NCBI GenBank assembly: GCA_030824515.1
Contig: JAVBXN010000059.1
Coordinates: 1-39,920, forward strand
Reading direction: 5' to 3'
Origin: Pelobacter sp.
GTDB taxonomy: Bacteria > Desulfobacterota > Desulfuromonadia > Geobacterales > Pseudopelobacteraceae
Length of the DNA stretch: 39,920 nt
The notes below the pieces were generated by a model that saw only the letters and a program-made list of their open reading frames with translations, did no database searches and had not been told where the DNA came from. This document shows, piece after piece, positions 7,129 through 16,192 of the stretch; the stretch's first letter is position 1; each line of letters opens with the position of its first letter. The translations under genes were made by a program, and so were the position numbers.

Positions 7129-8772
7129 ATGCAGGCTCTGCAAGACTACTTTCAACGTCACGAGGAGCAGGGCTTTATCGCCAAGGCTTTCCTGACCATC
7201 TTCCTGATCATTATCGTCAAGACCTATTTGAGCGGCCTGCTGTTGCTTCTTTTCATCATGTCTCCTTTTACCTTCTATTTCTATATCCGCTTCAAGGCTG
7301 CCAGCGAAGGAGTCAGCACCTACGCGCTGCTCAAGGAACACATCACCTTCATCCCTGTCATGTACGCCGAGGGAGACCGTAAGAAAGAGGTTATCCCTTG
7401 GGTTACCTACGGCACTATCCTGCTGAACATCCTGATCTTCTACCTGTACGAGGCTGCACCCTGGGGAGATACCAAGTTCATAGGTGACAATCTGGTGTTC
7501 CTGCCACGCGATCCCAATCTGTGGAACGTGGTGGTCAGCGCCTTCTCATCCATGTTCTTGCATGCCGGTGGTGGTCATCTGTGGGGTAACATGATGTTCC
7601 TGTGGGTAATGGGAACCTCGGTCGAACGCCGCATCGGTCCTGAACGCTTTGCACTGTTGTACCTCATCACCGGGCTGTTCGGGGGGGTGGCCTTTGTGCT
7701 GTCCTGGTTTCTGGCTACTGGCGAGGCTGGGCACGCGCTTGGCGCCTCCGGCGCCATTGCTGGTATCATGGGGATCTTCGCCGTGCGCTGCTATTTCAAG
7801 AGCATGATTTTCCCTTTGCCGATCCTGGGAATCTTTTCGTTGATCCTTCCGATAAGCCTCAAGGTCCGGCTTAACTCGTTGGTCATTATCGGCCTGTTCT
7901 TTCTGGCCGACCTGTCGGGTGTCATAGACCAGCTTACTGGCCAGAGTACCTCAATGGTTGGCCATTGGTGCCATCTGGGGGGGATGCTCTCCGGCATCTT
8001 CCTGGCAGGATTTCTCAAGCTTGGGGAGGGAGCAATCGAGGAGCGGCATCTGGAAATCGGTGTCAAGGCGGCCGGTGCCAAGGTGGGTTACGGTGAGGGC
8101 GAGCAGTCGCTGCGGCTGGTTCTGGAGCGCAATCCCGATAACCTGGAGGCAATGCTGATGCTGGCCCGGATCAAGTCCAAGTATGCTGCCAGTGATGAGG
8201 GGAGGGAACTGTATTGCCGGGTGATACCCCGGCTGCTGGGGGGCAGTCCCCTGGAAGCGACCCAGGCGTACCTGGAATACCGCCGTCGCTATCAGCAACC
8301 ATTGGAGCCAGGCACCATGATGGCCCTGGCCGCTATCTTCCTGCGTCAGAAAGATCAGGACACCGCAAGCCGCTGCCTGGAAGCTGTTGTCGCTATTCCC
8401 GACGTTGCACCGGTGATGCGACAAAAAGCCATGATCCAGTGCGCATCCCTGCTGGACAAGATGGGGCTGACTGAAGCCGCCGAGGGTTATTACGAGCGGA
8501 TGATAGAGGAGTTTCCCCGGGCCGAGATGACGCAACGCGCCTATCTGCGTCTGGGGTTGGAGATTCCGGCAACGCCTGTCGTGCAGCTTGAACCGGCAAC
8601 AGACAACCGTTCTCGGACTGCGCCAGACGACCTGGATAGTTCACCTTTCTGTCCGGCCTGCAGTTCCGTCATGCAGAAGCGCCGTGCCAACAACGGCGCC
8701 CAGGCCGGCAGGTTCTTCTGGGTCTGCGCCGATTTTCCACAATGCAGGAGTGTTGTGCCGGTTGAGGGATAA
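7129..8772 (+). CDS. Rhomboid protease fused to TPR-like region and zinc ribbon
   Basis: A 547-residue inner-membrane protein. Residues ~20-60 form one or two extra membrane segments, and ~90-295 the rhomboid core. The core has HLWGNMMFLW (H150), the serine motif GASG with nucleophile S207, and the HLGG histidine (H282), so both catalytic residues are present. Residues ~315-490 form an alpha-helical repeat region like TPRs. Residues ~510-547 are a topoisomerase-type C4 zinc ribbon (CPAC ... WVCADFPQC). Rhomboids cut transmembrane segments inside the bilayer; the TPR and zinc-ribbon tail are cytosolic and could bind substrates or nucleic acid. CGGAGG lies eight bases before the ATG. The same zinc ribbon occurs in the DUF2726 protein at 18638-19369. 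Confidence 0.88.
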   Translation: MQALQDYFQRHEEQGFIAKAFLTIFLIIIVKTYLSGLLLLLFIMSPFTFYFYIRFKAASEGVSTYALLKEHITFIPVMYAEGDRKKEVIPWVTYGTILLNILIFYLYEAAPWGDTKFIGDNLVFLPRDPNLWNVVVSAFSSMFLHAGGGHLWGNMMFLWVMGTSVERRIGPERFALLYLITGLFGGVAFVLSWFLATGEAGHALGASGAIAGIMGIFAVRCYFKSMIFPLPILGIFSLILPISLKVRLNSLVIIGLFFLADLSGVIDQLTGQSTSMVGHWCHLGGMLSGIFLAGFLKLGEGAIEERHLEIGVKAAGAKVGYGEGEQSLRLVLERNPDNLEAMLMLARIKSKYAASDEGRELYCRVIPRLLGGSPLEATQAYLEYRRRYQQPLEPGTMMALAAIFLRQKDQDTASRCLEAVVAIPDVAPVMRQKAMIQCASLLDKMGLTEAAEGYYERMIEEFPRAEMTQRAYLRLGLEIPATPVVQLEPATDNRSRTAPDDLDSSPFCPACSSVMQKRRANNGAQAGRFFWVCADFPQCRSVVPVEG

Positions 8773-8775
8773 CAG

Positions 8776-8870
8776 AGGGGTCTCAACTCTTGACATTTGC
8801 TGGGCAAACAAGGCCAGAGAGTTAGAAATTGTGACCCCTAAAGACATTGTAAATCCCGGCCGAAGGCCGT
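8776..8870. terminator. Inverted repeats after the rhomboid gene
   Basis: AGGGGTC (8776-8782) and GACCCCT (8833-8839) bound an imperfect inverted repeat. A second small hairpin, CGGCC-GAA-GGCCG, lies at 8857-8869. No T-run follows, so termination is only suggested; the first repeat could also be the scar of a small mobile element. Confidence 0.35.
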
Positions 8871-8925
8871 TACCCCGGTGAACACTTCGCGTTATAAATC
8901 CAAGTAAAAACACTGAGGGCAAGCT

Positions 8926-9390
8926 ATGAATCGAATCATATTCAAAATTATGTTGGGGTTAATTGTTGCCGTGGCATGGGGGCTGTCGGGCTGCGGAGGT
9001 GGCGGGAGCAGTGACAGCAGTACAGCTTCGGCGCTGGTATTGAGCGTGGCGGTTGGTAGTGCTGCCGTTTCACTCCTGCCTTCGGGCGGCTCATCTTACA
9101 CGGTCATGGGTTCCGGGCTGAACGGCGTAGCAGGTATTGAGCTGACAATCACCTATGATCCGGATACGCTGGGTACAGCCGTCGTAACCCAGGGTGACCT
9201 TGTAGCCGGCGCACTGCTCAACTCAAACACGTCAACCCCCGGTACCATTCGCATTGCCGTTCTGACCCCCAGCACTATTTCCGGAAGTGGTCCGATTGCC
9301 GCTATTTCATTCTCCTCCGGAACTGGAACCGACGGCATCAGATCGATCTCGGCCTATATGATTGACAGCAAGGGCAATACCATCAAGTAA
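8926..9390 (+). CDS. Lipoprotein with cohesin-like domain
   Basis: A 154-residue protein. The signal peptide ends in a lipobox (WGLSGC) followed by a Gly/Ser-rich linker. The remainder has the cohesin-like pattern: GIELTITYDPDTLGTAVVTQGDLVAGALL, then GTIRIAVLTPSTISGSGPIAAISF. Such domains occur outside cellulosomes in many surface proteins of deltaproteobacteria, with no fixed function. GAGGGC precedes the ATG. It is shorter than most relatives: the domain ends at the stop and nothing follows before the convergent kinase gene. Confidence 0.72.
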   Translation: MNRIIFKIMLGLIVAVAWGLSGCGGGGSSDSSTASALVLSVAVGSAAVSLLPSGGSSYTVMGSGLNGVAGIELTITYDPDTLGTAVVTQGDLVAGALLNSNTSTPGTIRIAVLTPSTISGSGPIAAISFSSGTGTDGIRSISAYMIDSKGNTIK

Positions 9391-9537
9391 TTGGAGACGC
9401 AGCACCGAGTACGGACCTCTTTACGTAGGACAATCTGCCTGATGCCGCTGATAACCTGTCCTTTCGGAGGTATGCGCTGCCGGGTATGTGGTGGAATTCT
9501 GGCGGGCAATATTTCTGCTCTGCTGCTACATGGTAAA

Positions 9538-12180
9538 TCAGGAATCAATGATCTTATTGATGGCAGGTGCCAGAGTGTCAATGGTGTAGGGCTTGTGCAA
9601 AAAATTCTTTACTCCGAGAGAAAGAATCTCCTCCACCCGGTTATCCTTGAGAAATCCCGAAGCAAGCAGCACTTTTACGGCCGGGTTGATTTTCTGCATC
9701 TCGATAAAGGCCTCCCGGCCTGACATGACCGGCATGGCCATGTCGAGCAGTACCGCTTTGATACTATCCTGGTGCTGCCGATAGAGCTCAACCCCCTCCT
9801 GGCCGTCGGTTGCAGTGATCACGCTATAGCCAATGGCCTGCAAGGCCTCCTTTGCCATGTCCCGCACAAGTTCGTCGTCATCCACCACCAGGACCATACC
9901 TTCCCCCCTGGCAATGGCAGGAGCCCTGTCAACGGAGACAGCTCCGCCTGCGCCGCACAGTACCGGCAGATAGACATTGAAGGTTGAGCCAAGCCCGGGC
10001 TCGGAATAGACATCGATAAAGCCTTGCTGCTGCCGGACGATACTGTAGGCCATGGCCAGGCCGAGACCGGTGCCTTTGCCATGCTCCTTGGTAGTGAAAA
10101 ACGGGTCGAAAATCTTGGCTGCGGTTTTGGTGTCCATGCCCACGCCGGTGTCGCTTACCGAGATCAGCCAGTAAGGACCGCCGGTCGCCTCGGGGTGTTT
10201 TTTCCGGAATTCCTGGTCAGGCGCAATTTTTTTTATGCTCACACCCAGGATGCCGCCCCAGGGGGGCGCCTCCCTCATGATGGTCATGGCGTGTATGGCG
10301 TTTATGCAGAGATTCAGCAGTACCTGCTCCATCTCGGTGGGGTCGGCAAGCACATAGGCTGGCTCTGATGACGGATGTTCAACCACCTGCACGGACTTGT
10401 CAAAGCTGCTCTCTCCAATCTTGAGAACATGCTTGAGGGAAAGGTTGATATCTACCGGCACCAGGTCGGACTGCTGCCTGCGGGACAGGGTAAGCAACTG
10501 CCTCACCATGTTCACGGCCCGCTCTCCTGCGGTCTCCATCTGATCAAGATGCTTTGCCATGTCTGTGGCCGACAGCTTCCCGGAATCCTTGAGCTTGTAC
10601 TGGATCATGGAGAGATTGCCCATAATGGCGGTCAAAACGTTGTTAAAATCATGAGCCAGCCCCCCCGCAAGGGTGCCAATGGATTCCATCTTCTGGGCCT
10701 GCCGCAACTGTTGCTCCTTGTTCTCAAGCTCGGTAATGTCATCCAGGCGGATGGCAACACCGGAAATGCCGTTGGCTATCAGTGGAAAGAAAGTCATATT
10801 ATAGAGATTGGCGGAGTCCTGTCCTACCTGCTCGCGATGGAGGGTCAGAATCTCGCGGCTGTGGTAGGTCTCATCAATCTGTTGGGTGTATTTATTGAAG
10901 AGCGGGGCAACATCATGAATCTTCCTGCCGATTGCCTCCGGGGAAGGGATGCCGGTGAGTTTGCACGCTGCTGTGTTCCATTGGGTGACAGCTGTATCGG
11001 CATCCAGGGTCACAAGCATGGATGGCATGGATTCTATGATGTTGTTCAGGTAGTTGCGTATGCGGGCGATCTCGCTTGCCGCATTCTTCTGCTCGGTAAT
11101 GTCCCTGATCATTCCTTCGTACTTGCTTACCGCCCCGTCCTGGTCAAGGACAATATTGCAGGTCAGGGAGGCGATTATTCTGGTGCCGCTGTCTGCCATC
11201 ATGGTCAGCTCGAAATCTTTGACAAACCCCTGGGCGGTGATCTGCCTTTTGAATCCGGAGATGGAGGTCCCGTTTTCAAAAATGCAGTCAAACAGGTTCC
11301 TGCCGAGCATGGCCTCACGCGAATTCCCGCCGAGAATGGATATGAAGGCCGGATTCACGTCCAGCAGCTCACCATTCTCACCGGCAACGAAAATTCCCTC
11401 CATGGCCCGCTCGAACAGGTTGCGGAATTTCTGCTCCGATTCCTGGAGCGCCAGCTCTCTGGACGCTATGGTGCCGGCCATGACCTGCAGGGCGCTGGAA
11501 AATCGCTTCAGTTCCAGAACCCACCTGGGCCTGGGAATCTCCACGCTGAAATCTCCCTGGCTGATGCTGTCAGTCGCCTGCATGAACCGGCGAACCGGCT
11601 CACTCATGCGCTGTGCCATAAAAGAGCCGATAAAAACAGCTAACAGCCAGAAAGCGATACCGACAAACGCAGCGTTCAGCTGCATCTTGTACAGATGGGC
11701 AAGGATCGGTTTCATGGAAAGATAGACCATGGTCCCACCCAGCACAGTTTTGCCGACAGCAATTGGTGCGGTGATGATCAACTGTTCCCTGGCATCATCG
11801 ATTCTGACTTGAAGTTCGCCGTCCATCCCCGAGGCAAGAGGACTCCCCTGCAGGTCCTTTTCCAGATGAGTGCCTATCATCCTGACATCGGAGGCGGCCA
11901 GGATATTCCACTGGCTGTCCACAATATGGATGGCCTCCACATCCGACCGGGAGGAAAATTGCTGAACATACTCCTGAAGGGGGGCATAGTTTTCCGTGAT
12001 CAGGTAGTCGGCCACGGAAAAAGAGGTGTTAAGGGTGATGATCTTGCCGTAGTCAGTGAGGCTCTTGATGGCGTGATCCCTGAACAGGCCGGAATACAGC
12101 GTGATCAGCGCAGTGGTCAGCAACAGGGTGATGATCGTACAGTAGGCAATCAGATGTGTACGGAAGCGGAAGGAGTTCAT
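9538..12180 (-). CDS. Hybrid sensor histidine kinase with PAS domains and receiver
   Basis: An 880-residue membrane kinase. Membrane segments at ~10-33 and ~170-190 flank a periplasmic sensor of ~135 residues, with HAMP at ~190-245. Two PAS domains follow (~250-365 and ~375-488). The NtrB-type dimerisation domain has the phosphorylated His in [11 protein letters not shown] (~510). Next is a HATPase with DTGVGM and GKGTGLGLA, then a C-terminal receiver (VLVVDDDE, phosphoacceptor in VLLDMAMP, and HKPY Lys). The ATG at 12180 follows an AGAGG and shares one base with the stop of the upstream binding-protein gene (TGATG); a TTG one codon earlier is less likely. The output is probably passed to a separate regulator or phosphotransfer protein not present here. 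Confidence 0.92.
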   Translation of the reverse strand: MNSFRFRTHLIAYCTIITLLLTTALITLYSGLFRDHAIKSLTDYGKIITLNTSFSVADYLITENYAPLQEYVQQFSSRSDVEAIHIVDSQWNILAASDVRMIGTHLEKDLQGSPLASGMDGELQVRIDDAREQLIITAPIAVGKTVLGGTMVYLSMKPILAHLYKMQLNAAFVGIAFWLLAVFIGSFMAQRMSEPVRRFMQATDSISQGDFSVEIPRPRWVLELKRFSSALQVMAGTIASRELALQESEQKFRNLFERAMEGIFVAGENGELLDVNPAFISILGGNSREAMLGRNLFDCIFENGTSISGFKRQITAQGFVKDFELTMMADSGTRIIASLTCNIVLDQDGAVSKYEGMIRDITEQKNAASEIARIRNYLNNIIESMPSMLVTLDADTAVTQWNTAACKLTGIPSPEAIGRKIHDVAPLFNKYTQQIDETYHSREILTLHREQVGQDSANLYNMTFFPLIANGISGVAIRLDDITELENKEQQLRQAQKMESIGTLAGGLAHDFNNVLTAIMGNLSMIQYKLKDSGKLSATDMAKHLDQMETAGERAVNMVRQLLTLSRRQQSDLVPVDINLSLKHVLKIGESSFDKSVQVVEHPSSEPAYVLADPTEMEQVLLNLCINAIHAMTIMREAPPWGGILGVSIKKIAPDQEFRKKHPEATGGPYWLISVSDTGVGMDTKTAAKIFDPFFTTKEHGKGTGLGLAMAYSIVRQQQGFIDVYSEPGLGSTFNVYLPVLCGAGGAVSVDRAPAIARGEGMVLVVDDDELVRDMAKEALQAIGYSVITATDGQEGVELYRQHQDSIKAVLLDMAMPVMSGREAFIEMQKINPAVKVLLASGFLKDNRVEEILSLGVKNFLHKPYTIDTLAPAINKIIDS

Positions 12181-13049
12181 CAATGCCTCTTGAAATATTC
12201 GCTTTTTTTGATGACCTTATAGAACTGTTCGTAGTCACCCTTGTTTGCTGCAACGATCCTGTCGATCTGCAGGCTGTTTAGAATTGCAAGATCCTCCGGT
12301 TTGCCGGGAGAAAGGTTCGTCAGTACCTCCCTAATGGCGGCAACCGTACGCTGGTCCATGTTGTTCCTGGCTACGAAGGGAAACTGGGGGATCTCGGCGG
12401 AACGGGCAATCACCCGGAACTGGTCTTTGATCGGCGCGAAATCCTTTATATCAAGGGTGTTGAGCCGGATCAGGCCGATATCGTATTTCTTGTTCAGAAC
12501 CCCATAGATGACGGTATCGACCTTGCCGAGAAACTGGATTTCCAGATCCTTTGCCGCATTGATCTTTTGCTCATCCAGCAGATCCTTGAAAAACATGTAG
12601 CCGGCATAGGAATGCTCCCCGATAGCGGCGACCTTCTTGCCCCGGCACTGGCTGACGGTCCTGATATCACTGTCCTTGCGGACAATGGCTCCCCCCCAGA
12701 ACGATGGTACCCCCTTGGCAATGACATTGTAGCCGGCCGGAAGCAACTTGTAATAGACGGTAGTGGATGGAATGGCAAGATCGTATTCGCCGGCCAGTCC
12801 CTTGGCCAGAAAGGATACAGCGTCCGGTGCCGAAACGAGCTGCACTTTTTTTCCCAGTTTTTTTTCAATCCGGGCGGCAAGGGGGCCGAAGACTTCAATG
12901 ATGCTTTTTGGCGATTTGTAAGGGAAAACTGCCATCCTGATAACATCATGTTTCTGGTGTGCCAGGCAGGGCGGTGGAATCAACACGGTCCACAGGGCCA
13001 GAAGAAGAAAAAAGCGGGTTTTCTGCCAGGTCAGTATTCCGTGCATCAT
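12180..13049 (-). CDS. PhnD-like periplasmic binding protein
   Basis: A 289-residue exported protein with a signal peptide ending at PPCLA. It has the phosphate/phosphonate-binding (PhnD-like) pattern: IRMAVFPYKSPKSI at the first strand, AGEYDLAIPSTTVYYK in the ligand cleft, and GKKVAAIGEHSYAGYMFFKDLL in the second lobe. No ABC permease or ATPase lies nearby. It is instead coupled (TGATG) to a hybrid histidine kinase, which fits a binding protein that presents its ligand to a sensor rather than a transporter. GGAGGA precedes the ATG at 13049 and, three bases on, a second ATG at 13046; either may be used. Confidence 0.85.
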   Translation of the reverse strand: MMHGILTWQKTRFFLLLALWTVLIPPPCLAHQKHDVIRMAVFPYKSPKSIIEVFGPLAARIEKKLGKKVQLVSAPDAVSFLAKGLAGEYDLAIPSTTVYYKLLPAGYNVIAKGVPSFWGGAIVRKDSDIRTVSQCRGKKVAAIGEHSYAGYMFFKDLLDEQKINAAKDLEIQFLGKVDTVIYGVLNKKYDIGLIRLNTLDIKDFAPIKDQFRVIARSAEIPQFPFVARNNMDQRTVAAIREVLTNLSPGKPEDLAILNSLQIDRIVAANKGDYEQFYKVIKKSEYFKRH

Positions 13050-13385
13050 TATTTCCTCCTGCGGGCAACTCAAGTAGAGGCATTATTAAAAATTATAGAG
13101 GGATTCTCCCTGTTGTCAATCAGGCTTGCGTTCCCAAAACCCTGCCATGATAAATCTGGAGCAGATTGCGTGGCTGTGAGCGGGACTGCCGCAGCAACGC
13201 GTCTGGAGCTGGCTGTTATTGCTGGTGTTATTTGTTGACAGTCAGTTTGCTCGGGAGTAGCGTTAAAAGCCTCTTGTGCTCAGATGGATGAGATGGCGCT
13301 GGCTCCGGATAGCCCTCTCAGTTATCCTGACAGATGCAGAGGCGCTTTAGTGCTGTAAACAGATAACCGGATCCGGGAGAGTAAC
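13050..13385. other. Intergenic region between divergent genes
   Basis: 336 bases between the PhnD-like gene and the adenosine deaminase gene. No supported ORF or RNA is visible. A TTGACA near 13228 could be a -35 for the rightward gene but lacks a clear -10. The only other landmark is the GGGAGA site directly before 13386. Confidence 0.4.
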
Positions 13386-15089
13386 ATGATCTTGAAATGT
13401 AATTATGCGAGCAGCTTGCGCCGGTTTGTGCTGTCATGCATGCTGGTCGCGCTGCCCGCCTTTGCGGCTGATCCCGATTACGGCTCCGTGGCGCCGTCGG
13501 CAGTAACTGCCGCTACGGTCTGCAGCGAGCCCAACCGTGGCGTCGTGGAATATCAGGAGCTGATCCGCCGGACCCGGGAGCTTGAACCGGAGCTGGTGGA
13601 GGCGTTGCGGCAATTTCCCAAGGGGGCCGACCTGCACAACCATCTCTCCGGAGCGGTAATGCCGGAGGATTATATCGCCATGGGAGTGGCCGACGGCGAT
13701 TGCTACGTTGCGGACCGCAGCGACCCGTCCATGTATACGATCGTTGCCGCAGGCGCCGACGGCGCCTGCGGAGGCAGCTCCAGGCCGCTGGCAGCAGCTG
13801 GCCAGGCGGAGCGCCTCAAGCTTGTGAACTCCCTGTCCATGCACCGCTACGGCTATCCCGATATCAGGCACGGCCATGACCAGTTCTTCGCCACCTTCGG
13901 CCGGTTCGGCGCGATTTCCGGTATGCCGTGGAACACAGCGCCGATGCTGGCCGCGCTGCTCCGGCAGGCTGAAAGGGACAGCGTCTCCTACGTGGAAACC
14001 ATGAACTCGTTCCAGTCCCAGGCGGTGAGCACGCTTGCCGGCCTGCTGCGACAGCGGTTCCCGGATAATTCATTTTACGGGAACAGCGCCAATTACCCGG
14101 CCATGTACGGTTTTCTGCTGGGGGTGGGGCTGAACGATGCGGTTGCCGGGGCACGCAAGGAAATCTCCCAGCATGTCAACCGGGCCAATGCCATACTCGG
14201 GTGCGGCACGGCGGCAAAGGAGCCGGCCTGCGGAGTTTCCTACGCCTTCCTGGCACCGGTCAACCGCAACGCGGCCATGCCGGACGGCAGCCCTGACCTG
14301 GCCAGAATCTTCGCCCAGATCGCCTTTTCGATGATGCTGTCAACCGCTGACAGCCGTGTGGTGGGGGTAAACCTGCTCAGTGGCGAGGATGCGGTTGTCT
14401 CCATGGGAAGTTTCGCCACCCAGATGCAGTTCTTCACCTATTTCCGCAAGCTGTTTCCTGCGGCGCGCATCGCACTGCACGCGGGCGAGTTTACCCCCTG
14501 TTTCGTGGGAAAGGGCAATCCGGCCCTGAAAGATCATCTGGCCGGCTCCCTGAAGGCCGGGGCAGAGCGGATCGGCCACGGTGTATCCTTTGCCTACCTG
14601 AGTGAGGCCGACCGGGCCGAGGTGGCCGGCCTGATCAAAAACAACAATGCACTGGTGGAAATCATGTTCACCAGCAATGCCCAGATCCTGGGGGTGGCCG
14701 GCCAGGATCACCCCTTCATGCGCTATCGCGAACACTGCATTCCGCTGGCATTTTCAAGCGATGACGGGGGGGTGTCCCATGCCGATTTCACCAGCGAATG
14801 GATCTACGGTGTCAAACAGTACGGTTTGAGCGCTGCTGATCTGATACGCCTGGGACGCGAGAGTTTCCAGCACAGTTTCATTCCTGGCGCACCCCTGTGG
14901 GATGACCTGGCTGCGGGCAAAACCGTCAGCCAATGCGGAACTGTCAAGCCGGGAATGTCAAATCCTCCCGATCCATGCAAGTCGTTTCTCGGCAAAAGCG
15001 CCAAGGCCAGGGCTCAGTGGGGATACGAGGCCCGCTTGACGGACTTTCTGCAGACCGGCGCCAAAGCATTGGGATTATCACGGCACTGA
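13386..15089 (+). CDS. Secreted adenosine deaminase-family protein
   Basis: A 567-residue protein with a Sec signal peptide ending at PAFAA. It carries the adenosine-deaminase metal and catalytic motifs: KGADLHNHLSGA (HxH), IALHAGE (His and catalytic Glu), RIGHG, and FSSDDGG (Asp-Asp). Its size, exported form and Cys-rich central region suit the ADGF/CECR1-like secreted branch rather than the ~340-residue cytosolic enzyme. The expected reaction is adenosine to inosine plus ammonia in the periplasm or outside the cell. GGGAGA precedes the ATG. The gene stands alone and is followed by a clear terminator. Confidence 0.87.
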   Translation: MILKCNYASSLRRFVLSCMLVALPAFAADPDYGSVAPSAVTAATVCSEPNRGVVEYQELIRRTRELEPELVEALRQFPKGADLHNHLSGAVMPEDYIAMGVADGDCYVADRSDPSMYTIVAAGADGACGGSSRPLAAAGQAERLKLVNSLSMHRYGYPDIRHGHDQFFATFGRFGAISGMPWNTAPMLAALLRQAERDSVSYVETMNSFQSQAVSTLAGLLRQRFPDNSFYGNSANYPAMYGFLLGVGLNDAVAGARKEISQHVNRANAILGCGTAAKEPACGVSYAFLAPVNRNAAMPDGSPDLARIFAQIAFSMMLSTADSRVVGVNLLSGEDAVVSMGSFATQMQFFTYFRKLFPAARIALHAGEFTPCFVGKGNPALKDHLAGSLKAGAERIGHGVSFAYLSEADRAEVAGLIKNNNALVEIMFTSNAQILGVAGQDHPFMRYREHCIPLAFSSDDGGVSHADFTSEWIYGVKQYGLSAADLIRLGRESFQHSFIPGAPLWDDLAAGKTVSQCGTVKPGMSNPPDPCKSFLGKSAKARAQWGYEARLTDFLQTGAKALGLSRH

Positions 15090-15159
15090 TGCCGGAGGGC
15101 TGATGTGGCGCCGGTGATTGCTGACGCTTTTTTTATGCATTATCTCACCTCATTGATCG

Positions 15160-15184
15160 GACCCGCCTGCGCGGGTCTTTCTTT
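15160..15184 (+). terminator. Rho-independent terminator of deaminase gene
   Basis: GACCCGC-CTGC-GCGGGTC (stem 15160-15166/15171-15177) is followed by TTTCTTTT. A 7-bp GC-rich stem and T-run about 70 bases after the stop. Confidence 0.88.
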
Positions 15185-15371
15185 TCATCCGTCTGCCTCA
15201 GTCGTTGCATTTGTGATTCCAACGTCCAAATCCTGCCTCAACAACATCGTAGCGCCCGATTGATCCTGTTTAGTTCGTGATGTCATTAATGTTGGTGCAT
15301 ACCGGGAAAGGCTGGTGCAGAATCTGCACTGAAAACTGCGGTTAATTAAAATGCCAAGCTCAAATATGGCA

Positions 15372-15421
15372 TGTAATTACAGTGAGTTAAAAAATAAGTC
15401 ACTGATGGCACGCTACCTGTA
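15372..15421 (+). promoter_or_regulatory. Candidate regulator palindrome and -24/-12-like element
   Basis: TGTAATTACA (15372-15381) is a palindrome. Twenty-four bases later comes TGGCACG-N4-CTGTA (15406-15421), which resembles a sigma-54 promoter but lacks the invariant GC at -12. A very similar pair (GTGTAATTACAC and TGGCAC) lies before the DUF2726 gene at 18538-18561. The remaining gap 15185-15461 shows no gene. Confidence 0.3.
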
Positions 15422-15461
15422 ATAGTGAAGATATCTTAATCACTTTAGGGAGGTAGAAAAA

Positions 15462-15593
15462 ATGAAAATGCGCAGAATGTTGGTAACGATGGTGATGGCT
15501 CTTACGGTTCTTTCTCTCGGCGCACAGGTCTTTGCGGCAGATCAATTGAAGACCAGGACTCAGATCAAGATCAAGGATGGTTCGTGTAAGTAA
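15462..15593 (+). CDS. Tiny secreted peptide, 43 aa
   Basis: A 43-codon ORF from an ATG at 15462 preceded by GGGAGG. Residues 1-25 form a textbook Sec signal peptide ending AQVFA. The mature peptide would be about 18 residues (ADQLKTRTQIKIKDGSCK) with one Cys. Its KTRTQ and DGS segments echo the KTKTQ repeats and DGS motifs of the next gene product, so the two are probably related. A hairpin terminator directly follows. Function unknown. Good ribosome site, signal peptide and terminator make it a credible gene despite its size. Confidence 0.65.
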   Translation: MKMRRMLVTMVMALTVLSLGAQVFAADQLKTRTQIKIKDGSCK

Positions 15594-15615
15594 AGACAAC
15601 GCCCCCGATGCCGTG

Positions 15616-15649
15616 AGCCGTCCAGTCCCTTCAAGGGCGGACGGCTTTT
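15616..15649 (+). terminator. Rho-independent terminator after small peptide gene
   Basis: AGCCGTCC (15616-15623) pairs with GGACGGCT (15639-15646), with an inner CCCT/AGGG extension and a T-run. It separates the 43-aa gene from the Lys/Thr/Gln-rich gene. Confidence 0.85.
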
Positions 15650-15728
15650 CTTTTCGGGTACGAGACCCGCACGGCAGTCGGGAACTGTCCGGATGCAAAC
15701 AGCACTACGGTTCCAAAGGAGGAACACC

Positions 15729-16124
15729 ATGAACAGGACAAAATTGGCAGCACTTGTAATTACGGCAATCGGATGCGCCCTGGTGTACGGCGGCGACGCG
15801 TCGGCACGCGGTGGTGGCGGTAGTGGACAAGGCGCGCAGTTGCGTGACGGAAGCGCCGTAAAAACCAAGACTCAGACCAGTGTACAGACAAAGACACAGG
15901 CAAAAACGCAAACACAGACAAAGGCAAAAGTAAAAACGCAGACCCAGGATCAGACCAGGACAAAGGCCATGCAGCAGCAGCGCCTGCAGGACGGCAGCGG
16001 GAGCGCATCGCAGCAGGGCACGGCTGGCCAGGGACAGATGCGGCGGCTGGGGCCCGGCGACGGCACCGGCAATGCAGTCCCGCCACAGGACGGCACGGGC
16101 TATGGCAGCCCGGCCAGCAGATAG
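15729..16124 (+). CDS. Exported low-complexity KTQ-rich protein
   Basis: A 131-residue protein. The ATG at 15729 has AAAGGAGG upstream, which is decisive against the longer reading from 15693. A signal peptide (~1-27) is followed by a Gly-rich stretch. A Lys/Thr/Gln tract of about 45 residues follows (repeats of the type KTKTQ, KAKTQTQ). The tail is Gly/Gln-rich with DGSGS, GDGTGN and QDGTG motifs. The sequence is likely disordered or fibrous in the periplasm or on the surface. No family is recognised. A probable outer-membrane barrel gene follows 69 bases downstream. Confidence 0.72.
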   Translation: MNRTKLAALVITAIGCALVYGGDASARGGGGSGQGAQLRDGSAVKTKTQTSVQTKTQAKTQTQTKAKVKTQTQDQTRTKAMQQQRLQDGSGSASQQGTAGQGQMRRLGPGDGTGNAVPPQDGTGYGSPASR

Positions 16125-16192
16125 TTGAGCGGTTACCGGCCAGGATGTCAGGAAAAAATACTGCGGATTCCTGTCCGGGGGAGATTAGTCCC

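Noticed and set aside
8840..8925. Cyclic-dinucleotide riboswitch before the cohesin-like lipoprotein
   Set aside because: The conserved GEMM core segments are not present; only a small GC hairpin is seen.
10375..11643. 422-codon frame on the plus strand
   Set aside because: Antisense to the hybrid kinase; no family pattern, shadow of its codon bias.
15849..15970. CRISPR-like or tandem DNA repeat at the KTQ tract
   Set aside because: The repetition follows codons of a low-complexity protein; no fixed repeat/spacer units.
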